Shown: one piece after another, positions 46,791 to 59,800 of the stretch
Layout of the letters: each line of letters opens with the position of its first letter
Numbering within the stretch: position 1 is the first letter of the stretch
Assembly (NCBI GenBank): GCA_025618425.1
Contig: CM046837.1
Location: 28,552,232-28,616,231, forward strand
Source of the DNA: Heliocidaris tuberculata
Taxonomy: Eukaryota > Echinodermata > Echinoidea > Camarodonta > Echinometridae
Reading direction: 5' to 3'
Length of the DNA stretch: 64,000 bases
The notes under the pieces: model-generated
What the model saw: only the letters and a program-made list of their open reading frames with translations
Told to the model about the DNA's origin: nothing
Database searches by the model: none
Position numbers and translations under genes: made by a program

Positions 46791-47785
46791 TCTAATTACA
46801 TGTTAATTGACCTCTTTGACATTTGACCTTACACCCTATAACCCAAAAGTCTGATCACTTTATCTCCTCCTAGTCATGAATACAAAATAGTTGAGATATG
46901 GTGACAACAAAGGTAAAAAAACCCATTAATTTCACATACACCTCTATAATGACCTCTATGACCTGTCACCTTTGAGCTACGTGAACAGAAATCTAATCAG
47001 TTCGTCTCATTATGGTGTTGCATACTAGTTCCAAGTTTGAAGTTAATAGATCAAATGGTTCTTGAGATATCACGTTAAGGCTAAAACCTGCAATTTCTGA
47101 ATTGACCTCTATGACCTTTGACCTTCGTATCCCAAAATCTAACCAGATCGTCTTTCTATGCTGATACATACTAGTACCAAGTTTGAAGTTCATACCTCAA
47201 ATGGTTCTTGAGATATCGCGTTAACAAGGCTAACACATGAAATTTCAGAAATTGACCTGACTTTTGACCTTTGACCTACATACCCCAAAATCTAATGAGA
47301 TCCTCTTCCGTGATACATACTTGCACTAAGTTTGAAGTTCATACCTCAAATGGTTCTTGAGCTATCGCAAGAATAAGGCTAACACCTGAAATTTCAGAAA
47401 TTGGCCTCTGTGACCTTGACCTTTGACCTACGTACCCCCAAATCTAATCAAATTATCTTCCTACGGTGATACATACTAGCACTACGTTTGAAGTTCGTAC
47501 CTCAAATGGTTCTTGAGTTATCGCTAGAACGAGCCTAACACCTGAAATTTCAGAAAAAAATTGGCCTCTGTGACCTTGACCTTTGACCTACGTACCCCAA
47601 AATCTAATCAGATCATCTTCCTATGTTAATATATACTAACACCAAGTTTAAAGTTCATACCTCATGTGGTTCTTGAGTTATCGGTAGAACAAGAAAGTGG
47701 GAAGGACGGACGGACGGACGGACGGACGGACAACCGGAAAACATAATGCCTCCGGCACCACCTTCGGTGGGCGGAGGTATAAAAA
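46790..47785. repeat. six tandem ~155-bp units carrying TGACCTTTGACCT
   Basis: Each unit has a GACCTTTGACCT-type motif, then CCCAAAATCTAATCAGAT, AAGTTTGAAGTTCATACCTC and TGGTTCTTGAG. Motifs lie near 46811, 46955, 47108, 47265, 47417 and 47577. The array ends in (GGAC)n and a CCTCCGGCACCACCTTCGG stem. Confidence 0.85.
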
Positions 47786-49800
47786 AAATGTATGACGTAG
47801 TCATACTTTTTCAATAGAATTCAACGCAAGTCGCAAGCACCACCGTGAATCGTTATCTATATCTCTGCCTGATAATTATGTTTGCCTCATATAAATATTA
47901 AACATGTATCTGATAAATCAGTATTTCTATTCATCTTTCTAATTCATTCATTCATTCATACATTCATTCAATGATAATCCCCTTACGTCATTCATTCAGA
48001 AGGCATTCCAATTGCAACTGCTCCCCCAACGACAAAAGAACGCGACTAATCATGCTCTTCTTTCCAGCGGGAAAACAAAATCGTTTTTTATTGTGTTGTT
48101 GTCGTTTTTGTGTCTGTAATTTTTTTTTTATTTTGCCAGCATCTAAAGAATAATAATAAAATTTCAGATACTTCGTTGTAAATTAAAGAATTGTCATTAG
48201 GTGAATTAGATAGTGTTTAATGTTTTGTTTTTGTTTTTTGTTTTTTGTTTTTTGTTTGGGGGGGGGGGGTTGTAATGATTTTCACTCTTCTTTCTGGTAT
48301 GAAATGAATTCTGCAGATCTCCTTTAACTATACAGCCATTTGAAGTATTCTACGCATACACTTGATCCCTCACGGTAAAACAACAGCAATAAAAAAAATC
48401 ACTAAAGCTTGATGCCTTTGTTCATAATTTATTAACTAGACAATGCAAGAAGCTTTTTCAGCGCAAAATTGAAATACATGTATTCACTGCACAAAAATCA
48501 TGAAATAAACTAGATTGAGTCAATAAAAAGGAAACCCAGATTCAACCCTAAATAATGTTGAAATAAGTATATGTAGATTTAATCTAAGATACTCATATCA
48601 AAGCTTATCATGTTGCCTTTAATTTGACACCGTGATAAATAAAATCCGTTTATGGACAGCTGAACGGTAACATTTTTCCTGATTTATGTCAAATTTGCCC
48701 CTGCCTATGTTTCGAGTGAGATGGACGGTCAACCCAAGGTTGGCTGCCTCCATTCGAGACAAATAATGAAATTAACTCACAGAAACCATTCAGCCCAATT
48801 TTGGGCAAAGACGATTTGGGCATATATTTTTTTATTGGCCAGAGGCCCAGAGCTGTCATTCATGATCGGATTTTGATGAACAGCCTATCAAATTGAATAA
48901 GACATTATAAACTATCATACCATTATGATACATTTCAGCAATTTTACTTACTTCTGAAGACATTGGGGCTTTAATAATTATGGTTTTCCTTTTTATTGAC
49001 TCACACTGTACATATCAGCACACAGATTTTCCCACAAATTGAATGTGGACATAAAATTAATTGTTAAGGACAATAAATCATAGTGCTGGTCATATACTAC
49101 ATTTACATGGTACGTATATATTTAGGATAATTTTTTTTTTTTCTTAAAGGCATGAAACGTCATATTTAGAATGCTTCCCATAATCTAAATTTTAGTTGGA
49201 ATGCAAAACAAAATCAAATTTCAATGTATGAGAAGTCTGGATGAGACTTCCTAAGGATTAAAACAGCTCATTCATTTGTTCCCTTTACTTGAAATTGAAA
49301 TTGATTAAAGAGGTATAGCCAGTGGAAATTAAATGCATTTAGAGAACACATTGTGAGTTGCAAGCCAGAAGGGCATTAACTTGACTTGTATCATTTTATA
49401 CACAGTTACTGACCTTACTGCTCTAAGCGGATGCTGGCATGAAGGAACTACTGTACTTGCAAGTGGTAATAAAAAGCAACAAAATGAATGAACTTGAAAC
49501 ACTCCGTCCCACTTCTCATCATAATGAACAAAAATCAAGGTACATGTATCATAAATTTCAGATCATCAGATTTGACATGAAAGTATGCCATAATACACAG
49601 AACTATGGATCAATTCAAAAAAGAAATTTCAAGGTATTTTAACATCAAAGTGCACCATGTACTACTGATTTTCTAGCTTTGTAATATGACACAACAGTTT
49701 GTTTTTTTTTAAGTATATTGATGTTATAGTCCTAACCGCTTTGTAGTAATGATACTGTCCATATGCTCCATACGTAGCAAGCTGTACACAGTACTTTTTT
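47786..49800. other. intergenic, no gene seen
   Basis: AT-rich, with T/G-runs near 48219-48272. No exon is supported. Confidence 0.4.
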
Positions 49801-49802
49801 CG

Positions 49803-50130
49803 GGGGGCACTCATTTTTCCGAAGGTTCGTAATTCCACATTACAAATTCCCCAAAGCAGGGGGTTCATAATTCCGAACATTTGACGCATTACTCCGAAGG
49901 TTCGTAATTCCGAAAATGAAAAAGGGTTCATAATTCCGAATATGAAAAAGGGTTCATAATTCCGAAAATGCAATAGAACCCTACATAACTTCTCAGAATT
50001 ACGAACCTTCCGAAATATGAACCCTTTTTCATTTTCAGAATTATGAACCCTATTTCATTTTCGGAATTACGAACCGTCAGAGTAACAAACCTTCAGAATT
50101 ATGAACCTTCGGAAAAACGACATGTAACCC
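49803..50130. repeat. foldback-like 'TTCGTAATTCCGAAAATGA' array, copy 4
   Basis: It starts TTTTTCCGAAGGTTCGTAAT and ends TTATGAACCTTCGGAAAAAC. The inner units switch orientation near 49985, so the whole array is an inverted repeat. Confidence 0.85.
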
Positions 50131-51745
50131 CTTTTTCATACCCTACAATAAGATTACTCCACATGGGCTGAGAGAGACAACTGCAGACAAAAATATTCTA
50201 TTCAAGCGCATATGGGTGCGGTGACTAGTCTCCTAACAAGCCAGTGTATTGCTTATTGGGAATGTATTTCAACTTACAATATCTCTTTATAGAATCAACA
50301 TTTGAAGCTCATATTCTGAATATAGTATATCGATACAGAACCTCTAACATACAAAGCAAAAAAAATGTCAGTGATTGGTACACTTTAATGTCCTTCTGGC
50401 TGTAAAGAGACAAATGACTCTTTGCCATTACACCTGCAGGAATGATGATGATCCACTGTCTATAATCCAACTTATCTTAATTAATCCAGTTTTAGTACTT
50501 CCCTTGAAAAGGTACTTCCCTGAAACTAAAGTCATTTAAATATTTTGACACAAAATATGGGTAACTAGCAGGATTCCAATAAATCAAAATCTATAAAGAA
50601 TTGTATGGAAGAGAAACTGTAAATGCTTCAAAGCTGGACAGGAATACACTATTTTGGAATGTTGAATACATATTTTAAACACTTGCTTTTGAAAAATACA
50701 TATAGCTATAGACCTACTGGTACAGACACTCACAAAACATAAGATAATGTATACTTTACAGATAATGTTCCTTGAAATTAAATTCATTTTTGGTAAATTG
50801 GTGTGCATCTGTCTATATTCCCAATGAATTCAAGTCAAATACCATTTTGTAGCTAAGCATTTCTATTAAAATGAACTTTTTAAAACTGAGTTTAAAGGAA
50901 ACACAACCTTTAACATCATATGCCATTACTATGAAGTGAAATCACGTTTCCAATTGATGATGTACCAAAGCACTTCTTTTTTCATTATCATTCTACCAAT
51001 TTGAAATGAAAGAATATCACAATGTTCATTGTACGTATACACTCCTACATATATCTTTGGATTGCTTTTAAATTCAAGAAGTATACATGGCATTACTATG
51101 ATCATCATCATAGTAACATGAAAATATAAACAAAGAAAATGGACATATTTGAGTCTAAGTGGATTTCAGAGAACATATACTTCTACAGAGTAAAGTCATC
51201 TATGACTAAAGAAAAATATAAATCTGACCTCTTTTCTACACTATATACTTCAGCAAAAATATAATGTACATGTACATGTATGTTTGCTAAGTATAGGAAT
51301 ACAGGCAGAAACATAACAAAACACTACCAGAAATATATGTTTCACATTAAAAGCATCTCATGAATAAAATAAAACTACTAGTAATAAAATGCACGAAACC
51401 AAGTGGACGGATCTAAGGAGATACTATTCTTTGAAACAATATAAAGTTACTACCTTTTGAAACTTAAATTACATTTACTCTCAGAAAAAAACATATGTGG
51501 CACCAATATCATTAATTAATGTATTTGATAAACACACACAAAAAACACTCAAACACACAGTGATGATCTTTTTGTTTTTTAAATCATGGTTCCCTAATAA
51601 CGGTACTGCAAAGTCTTCATAAAAATTTTGAAGGGGACAAATTAACTTATTTTATTTGTCCTCTTAAATACATCTACATACATATATGTTAAAACACTTT
51701 GGAATGCCTGCATAAAATCACATGTCAAACCGTTTTTTTTTTAAA
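50131..51745. other. intergenic or distal OSCP1 3' region, no gene seen
   Basis: Unique AT-rich DNA with few repeats. It might belong to a long OSCP1 3' UTR, but no polyadenylation site could be assigned. Confidence 0.35.
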
Positions 51746-51827
51746 CACCCAAGTCACACCGCCAGACCAACTCCACACCGACTCCAAACTGACCAAATCT
51801 TGGCCACTCAGTGGGTAATTTCAAATT

Positions 51828-51888
51828 CAGTGTTGGTGTTGGTGTTGGTGTTGGTGTTGGTGTTGGTGTTGGTGTTGGTGTTGGTGTT
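51828..51888. repeat. (GGTGTT)n minisatellite
   Basis: About ten GGTGTT units, with matching AACACC words at 51920 and 52049-52070 in the other orientation, suggesting it sits inside a larger inverted-repeat element. Confidence 0.88.
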
Positions 51889-52126
51889 GAGAGCGCGAAT
51901 TGGGCTGCTGATTTTAGCCCCAACACCAAATTCAGGTTTATAAAAATAATACCAATCACATTATTGATAGCTCAACACCTAGTGAAGTCAATCCCAGCAC
52001 CAGCTTCATTTCAGGTGCAGTTTTGTGGGTGGTGCTAGTTTTGCCCAAACACCAACACCAGCTTTCAACACCGAACTTGAATTCACCCAGTGAAATGTAT
52101 TTGTTTGTTCGGGCTGTCGTGGATCC

Positions 52127-52273
52127 GGGCCCTGTTTCATAAAACTTGTAATCAACAACAAGTTGCAATAACTGTTATAAGCTACTGAAATCCTTGCATC
52201 TGATTGGCTGAGAGCAAATTTGTCATAGAAATGTGGCAGTTGTTACTGATAACAAGTTTAATGAAACAGGGCC
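52127..52273. mobile_element. palindromic MITE, GGGCCCTGTTTCAT ends
   Basis: GGGCCCTGTTTCATAAAACT is inverted at 52254-52273 (AGTTTAATGAAACAGGGCC). The interior has TGATTGGCTGAGAGCA. Confidence 0.82.
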
Positions 52274-52379
52274 AGTCTTTTTGGTGTGAATGGGGTACTA
52301 GTATTAGGATAGGTCGGTCGACAATACTTTGTGGTTGGACTGATTTCCTCTGTTATGGATATCTCACAGAAGATATTTT

Positions 52380-52715
52380 GGCCCGTATTCTCGAAAGGTG
52401 CCTATATTTAAGCTCCTGCCTCAGTGTGAAGATTTAGGCCACTGAATCATGGAGAGCCAAATGTCACTCACTTTTAATCCTACAAAATCACCATAGACTC
52501 CCTCTAGTTCTAGAACTAAATGCAAATACAAAAACCTCACGATAGAATTGATTCCTTATGCTCACTTCAAGCCAGAAAATATTTTGGTTTCTTTATTTTG
52601 TTACATAAATATATAGTAATTTAAATGGGACTTAGGGGTGGATGAATGGCTTTCCATAAATAAGTGGCCTAAGTTAAGCCTGGCATAACTTAGGCCACTT
52701 TTGAGAATACGGGCC
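52380..52715. mobile_element. MITE with GGCCCGTATTCTCG ends
   Basis: GGCCCGTATTCTCGAAAGG is inverted at about 52698-52715 (TTGAGAATACGGGCC). Sub-ends with AAGTGGCCTAAGTTA also fold back. Confidence 0.8.
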
Positions 52716-52904
52716 ATTGTTTCCTAAATCACAATTCACATATAAGACTGCACAATCATCTGTCTAAATTTAAGAAGAATTGGAATTCCCAAAGGAGAAC
52801 ACATAGGGGGAAAACAGATTTGTCCAGCTGAAAAGATAACGTTTTCTTCCTCTAACAGCTTTCTAGGCAACTTGAAAGAAAATATATATATATTTTTTTT
52901 TTTA

Positions 52905-53205
52905 ATAACAACAATGATAATAACTGTTTTTTATGAACCTCCTTACAAGCTACAAGTAAATGACCAAAGCGCTGCAGTATTATATCATTACCACTGTCAC
53001 AGGATTCGATTACGATTCTGCGATTTACAGTGCACACTCCCCACTCCACTGGGAAGCATTCCAGTCAGTCCCCTTTTTACAAGCACACAAATGCTACGCA
53101 ATCACATAAACATTCACATCCCACCAGGTACCCATTTAACTCCTGGGTGGAGAGGAGCAATGTAGATACATGTATCATGCCTTGCTCAAGGACATTTTCG
53201 TCTTT
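52905..53205 (-). mobile_element. SINE copy, 5'-truncated, minus strand
   Basis: Its reverse complement matches the SINE at 55088 block by block: CTCCACCCAGG, TGGGTACC, GACTGACTGGAATGC, GGAGTGGGGAGTGTGCACTG, AGCGCTTTGGT and an (ATT)n-like tail. The tRNA head is missing. Confidence 0.8.
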
Positions 53206-54462
53206 GTCCATCTAGATGCACCATGAAAAAAAAAAACCCAAACCCAATAAAATCATCATATCCATGACCCTGACCAACACTTTGTATTTTCCTTTAAAAC
53301 AAAAATACTCTCAAATGAAAACTTCTCTAATTTACATTTTGAACATCAAACATTACTCTTATTTTACATTCATCGACATATAAGTACAGGTAATCAAAAA
53401 AGGTTGCAATAGTGATAAAATTCTCAGCTACTTAGCAGTAATACAGCTGAGATAAAGTGCTAGTACTGTGTTTTAAACGTGACATTAGATATTTTCTTCT
53501 ATAAAATGTGCCACTTCTAGACATACATGTACCTTTACGCAGAATTAACATGGCTCCCCATATACCACACAACATGAAATTCATTTCATTAACCAAGAAA
53601 TGTATACACATTCCATCCAAGGTTTGTCACTGACATGTAAATAGCACATATATATAACAGCAGAGAATTCTCAGACAAATGGTGCTTCGTCAAGACCCAA
53701 ATTTGAGAGGAGGTATCGGATCTTCATAAGTTGAGATGAGACAACTTGAGAAAAAGTGGAATAAATTTTTGGGGTGATCAAATACTAACAGATATAGGTT
53801 TCAAGTTCAACAACATCTGCATGCAATGTGTACTTGTATGGGTACATGTAAGCGCTCATATGGTAAAGTAAGTTCCTACAAGAGTTCATGCAGGATTAGT
53901 GTACAAAACAAGTGGTACATGTAGTAAAGATTCCACAGCCCTATTTTATGTATTAACTCAAAGCATAGCTACTGCCCAAATCGTTTTGTAAAATGTTCAC
54001 CTCTTTTAACAGCAATACACACTTACAAGTACATTGTAGAAGTGTATCTGCAAGACCTTTACAATTCCCGTTAGGGCTAAACCCTATTTTTGTGCAGGAC
54101 GATTTTATGTGAGACACCAATTTACTACCATAAAATTCAACTACATGTACTGGAACAGTCAGAAAATATTGGCCATGCCATTCAATACAGAGTCAACATA
54201 CCGGTACATGTACTCATACAGGTCTTCCACAAGTGGCTCATCGTTAAAACTGTAGGACAGGCACTGAACACTGAATTTCTTGGAGCCTTTGCGAAGAATA
54301 AATACAAGTTTTGACCATGAAACTCTATACGAATAACAGAAGTTTTCTCTTTTCCGAGCAGAGCAAACATCAAGAACAGTTTCATAGCGTACTATACATC
54401 ATGCCACATACAAGAATGTATACATCGAGATATAATCTTAAAAACTATTGTAACCTTTGACC

Positions 54463-54576
54463 TCACGATGCACTGTCCATCAGTTCTAAAAGGTCATCGC
54501 CCTTATTGGTTGGACCGGAGGCATCTGGTATGGCCATGTCTCCCATTATTCTACTCAGCTCCTCGCTCGTCTGAAT
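54463..54576 (-). CDS. OSCP1: OSCP1 terminal exon with stop
   Basis: The acceptor ACTTCCAG opens IQTSEELSRIMGDMAIPDAS and continues to KGDDLLELMDSAS with TGA at 54465-54463. The SEELxRIMG and KGDDLL motifs are the conserved end of the family. Confidence 0.92.
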   Translation of the reverse strand: MQTSEELSRIMGDMAIPDASGPTNKGDDLLELMDSAS

Positions 54577-56833
54577 CTGGAAGTGATACAATAAGTCAAA
54601 ATTGTCATAATTTTCAGTAGCTTTTTAAAGGTGCATATAAATGTATGTAGGGTTAAAAAATAAATCATGATTTATTTTTTTACAATCATTATTTTTAAAA
54701 AATTGGATTTATTTGATTTGAATCAATTTATTTGATTTTTAAAAAATCAATTGCCCTAAATGTTGCTCCGTTAGAAAAGAAACAGATTATTTTGGTAGAT
54801 CTAAGATAAGACATTATTTGAAATATGAAAACTCTTACTTGGATGAACTACTTGGATGAACTTTTTATTAAAGCGAAAAATTTTAAAAATCAAATAATGA
54901 TCTTTGAGTTACATTCTAAATTCACTCAAATTTCAATAAAGGAAAGCTCAAGGTAAATTAAACTTAAATTGTCTAATTCATATGAGGAAAATAAATGTAG
55001 AAAGTATATGAAAAATAAGTGGAGTAATAAATTAAAACAAAAGAAGAACTTCAAAGCTGTTTTTGTTTAATCCACAGTATTTGTGTAGAGGTGTTGTGGT
55101 CTAGTGGATAAGTCAGCGGACTGAAGATCACAAGGTACGCGGTTCAAATCCCAGCCCGGCACTAATGTCCTTTGGCAAGACATTAATCTACATTTGCCAC
55201 TCTCCACCCAGGTGCTAATTGGGTACCCGGTAGGATGCGAAGGTCAATGTGATTGGATTAGCATATGCGCGCCCGTAAAAAGGCGACTGGCTGGAATGCT
55301 CCCCAGGGAGTGGAGATTGTGCACTGTGATGTGCGGGATGGTATACTTGAATCCAGTGACCGGGGTAATGATGATAATGTAAGCGCTTTGGTATATTCTT
55401 GTAAAGCGCTTTATAAGCAACCGTTATTATTATTATTATTATTATTTCTGAATATACACTGTACAGGTGTACTGACCATTTTCCTTGAAAATCGACAATT
55501 TTAGTGTGAGGGTATATACAAACCTTTGATGCATCTATATTAATAACTTTGACATCATACATGTCTGGTGGGGGTCGGGTAGCTGCAAACTTTCTGAAAA
55601 CAGAAAAAAAAAAGAATATAGAATTAAAACCAATAAAAATATAGGAGGGGAGTGCCATAGGCCTACCCTCATATTATATGTATCAGCAATAATCAAAATA
55701 ACATGCAGAATAAAAATAACACAAAAAATACACAGCCTTAGGCCTTCTAGGAAATTGATAAATGAGCAAATTCCACACATCTGCCATTAAAAAATGGTTT
55801 TGTGTATAAATAGCAAGTCCCTGAAATAAGCCAAAGTGGAACCTCATTATAACAAACTCCTTGTGATCAAGGAAATTACCTCTTTACATAAAAAAGCTTG
55901 TAATATCAGGGCTAAAAAATAATAGAATACAAAGAAGTGGGACCAGCAAAATTACTTTGTTATAATGAGAGTTTGTTATAACAGTGTTCTTCATAGCGAG
56001 GTTCCACTGTACATCAGTTCCTCCACTAACTACATGTATCAGAAAACAGTGTGCAAAAAATATATTTCTATGATTGAATTTAAGATTTTATTCAATTGTT
56101 TAAAAGGTGATATTCATGGGTTTATAAAAGGTGCTTTTTAACATTTTGACCAACAAAAAAAAAAATGAAAAAGAATCAACGCTGACAGTAAAACCAGGAA
56201 ATTCTGCATGCATTTAATGGTCGTGAATTTTCTGAGTGGTTTAGACCAGTAAAATACTTTCATGCTGCAAAATTATTGAATTACAATTGAAACAACACTG
56301 AATTTTTGCAATTAGCGAAGTTTCGCTAACGTTTCTAGTTTTACAGTAATCCACCTACATTTATACCTTGAAATGTTGATTGGTATGGGGGTCCATTCAC
56401 TTGACTCCAAATCAGTTGGATGAGGGTTCAAATCTCTGCCCAATACACACGTCCTTAGACAAGGCATTTTAAACCCTTTCGAGACAATTGACCACATTTT
56501 GTGGTTTGGCTCAGTATATAACTTTTGATTCAGATCCCTAAAAAATATACCAGATGCATCAGTAGAAAGAGCAAAAATTTCTGCACACACTGTGTCCATT
56601 TGTTTAGCATGACCATATTGCATTTGATGCCAGGAATTTTAAAAAGAATAAGCTCAAAAATCTTTGAATTGGCAATACATTGAGAGGTTCAAAATCATCG
56701 CTTTTGTGTCAAAATTGGCAATTTTTTCAACTTTTTCGACAAAGTTCCTCACCATGTAGCATTAAAAGAAAAATATTTTTGTTGCCAATTTGAAGAGTAA
56801 AATAATTCCTGTCATGAAAGGGTTAAACACAGT

Positions 56834-56867
<34 letters not shown>

Positions 56868-59800
56868 CCTAGGTACCTGGCAGGATTTATTCCTTGAAAT
56901 GCTCTGTGTGCTGATGACTGCTACCAGAGCTAAAACTAAATGTAGGATAATGATATCTAAACCCTTTGTAAGTGTATAGGGACGTATGCGCTGCATGTAT
57001 ACAACAACAGTTTCTTATTGAAAAGGAAAAAATGACTTACTCTTCCTCTTCATCTGTGTTGAACATGCTGATCCTGAAATCATTTTCTTTCCCTGGACCT
57101 GCAGATTTCTTCTCTACTGCTCCCATGAGATGAGCTAGGAGATTAAGCTCTGCTTTCACCATGGGATTAGGATTAGCTGATGCCTAAAGACGCAAATAAC
57201 AAATGAGAAGATTTAATCCATTTCTTCACCTAGCCCATACTTTTGAACTCTTCCAGTGCCTTACATGGTACAAACCACCAAACTTTTATAGGTAGTATTG
57301 TAAATATTAAATATTTTTGACACAAGGAGACTTGCCTTTCTTTTTAAATTTCAAAATGGGTTCATAAAAGGTTTTTATAAACTAAGATATCAATATAAAA
57401 ACTGGAAAGAGCACTATGAGTGAAAACATGTCTCACAAAATTTGGTTTATGATGACTTTTTGCAAACTTGGTCATGCTGTTGTTTTTTTGTGTGTGTGTG
57501 TTTTTGCAATTAATAATTATTTTGAAATCAAATAAATTATAAGAATAAATTTGATTTCTACATCAAGGGCATGATCATCACATCCTGATATGTTAATCAC
57601 TTTGATGGCAAATCTGTTTTGGTACAAGTCAAGCAGACTAAAAAGAGTCTGATATTTTTCTAGGGTTACACATTCCGAGGATAGAAGATAATCCGTAAGG
57701 CCGGAATTCACAAAGGTGGTTTCAATTCAGACCATGGTTAATGTAGATTTCGTGGTAATACGCTTGATTTAGCGCATACACTTAAAAAGATCCAATAATG
57801 AACGCGCGCAGGTCACGCGTGGTTTATGTAAATTAATCTAAATAAACCATGGTCTGAATTTACATAAACCATGGTCTGAACCATGGCAACAAGCGTGAAT
57901 TTAGGGCTTTTGCCAACCACGCGCGACCGGCGCGCGTTCATTATTGGATCTTTTTAAGTGTACGCGCTAAATGAAGCGTATTTATACCACGAAATCTGCA
58001 TAAACCGTGGTCTGAATTGAAACCACCTTTGTGAATTCCGGCCTAAATGTCTGAATTCTGTGAAAGTACAACAGGAAGCAATCTGAACCTCCAGTACAAA
58101 AAAGCAACATCAATTACAAGACCAAAAACAACTCAATAACGAATTTGGGTTTATATTTTATCACATGTGAACTGCCATCTACTGGTGTCGTATCAATACA
58201 ATGTATATAATTGTATCGTAATTTTACATTCATGTATACTGTATTGTGATCAAAATTTGGGAATGCGGTTCTTTCTTTCATTCATTCTTTCTTGATTAAA
58301 CACCTCATATGTTAGACTTTAAACACATACATTTGATCATTTCATGAACAAGAAAAGATGGGATCAATAAAAAAAAGAAGAAAATGAACAGAAAGAAAAC
58401 AAAGCAAAATGAATAGACAACTGATCGCCTTAATGCTTTAACTCTCAGGTTCCTGTTCCAAACACTGAGGATAGTATCATACTCACATCAGAGCTACAAT
58501 GTATACATACAGAGAGTCGCGACACTGGAGATCGCTTCTGATTGGTCAGTCATTTCATGGAGCTTCAAATACTGTTTTTTCTCCATTTCTCATGCATGTA
58601 GAATAATATGTCATGTTGCCCAATTTTATTTTGGTATAACACACATTTTCCATAGACCGAGTTTTCACGGGCTTTAATTACATTTAGTATTCAACAGGTA
58701 AATATCTCTGGCTGGGGTCTATGGAAACCATATTCCAGGGGGTTGACAATGTCCCTAACCGTTTCATTTCTTAAACCATAATTTTTCTCAAATATTTGGT
58801 ATTAGTTTGCTCTGCTTTAATACTGTATAAGCCATAAATTTCGCGGCCATAAATTTTCGCGAATAGGACTAACCAGACTATTTCGCGAGTGGTTGAATTC
58901 ACGGTCGGAAAATTCTCAAATCTACAAACAGCGGTGATGATGTACTTTTGCAAAGCGAAGTGGTGAATTTCTGACCAGGAGACAACAAATTCAACCGACT
59001 CCTTATATTGGCAATATTTTGGTGTGTTGTTAAATTCGCGACCCACTCGCGATTCGCGAAATTCGCGAAAATAAAACCCCCGCGAAATATATGGCATATA
59101 CAGTAGTTCCCTCCCATAGAGAATGTATGCGAAAGGGAACTATTGGGAGCTCCATGATCCACCAACACAACTCTTTCTTTCAATGCGCTCTGACTCACAT
59201 GTTCTGCCGATGCTTTTGATTTGCTCCTGCTGCCTGAGTCACCCATGACCGTTGCGTCTCCCGTCTTAGCCGAGCAGTACATATTCCTACCCAGTTTGAT
59301 GACCCTGTCACCTTCCATTTCAAATGACCCCTCCTTGAATGAAGCCACATACTTCCCTTGGTAGGAGAACTCCTCCGTCTCGACCTGCTTACCATCACGG
59401 TTGAAATATCTATCATCAAAAGGAAAAAAAAGTGAGAGCAAAATGTAAATTCACAATTACATACAAATTGTAGGATATAAAAGTGTCAATATGAATGAGT
59501 TTAATAGGATCCATGATTCACTTACTTTGTATATGTTTAAATAGGAACAATTAAAGAAGAAGAATCATACAAGTGACTGTTATGCTTGTAGATATAACAA
59601 TACTTTTCAAGTTACAATCAACTGATCAAAAGTACTTTTTTTAATATATAATTATCATCCTGGTCATTAACTCTTTCTCAGCTTTGGTCAACTAGTGAAA
59701 CATACACTGGCCTGCCAGTCGACTTTTGGCACACATACAAACATGTACCATATATTCCTATTAAACATGGCAGTCTCTGGTTTTGATCCATAGCACAAAA

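Noticed and set aside
46790..47785. Binding-site array for the TLX receptor of this window
   Set aside because: TLX/tailless recognise an AAGTCA-type monomer site, not the TGACCT direct repeat seen here; a link to other receptors is left as a finding.
55091..55165. tRNA gene
   Set aside because: Box A and box B are present, but the sequence continues into a repeated body with an (ATT)n tail and has relatives at 52905 and 56370, so it is a SINE.
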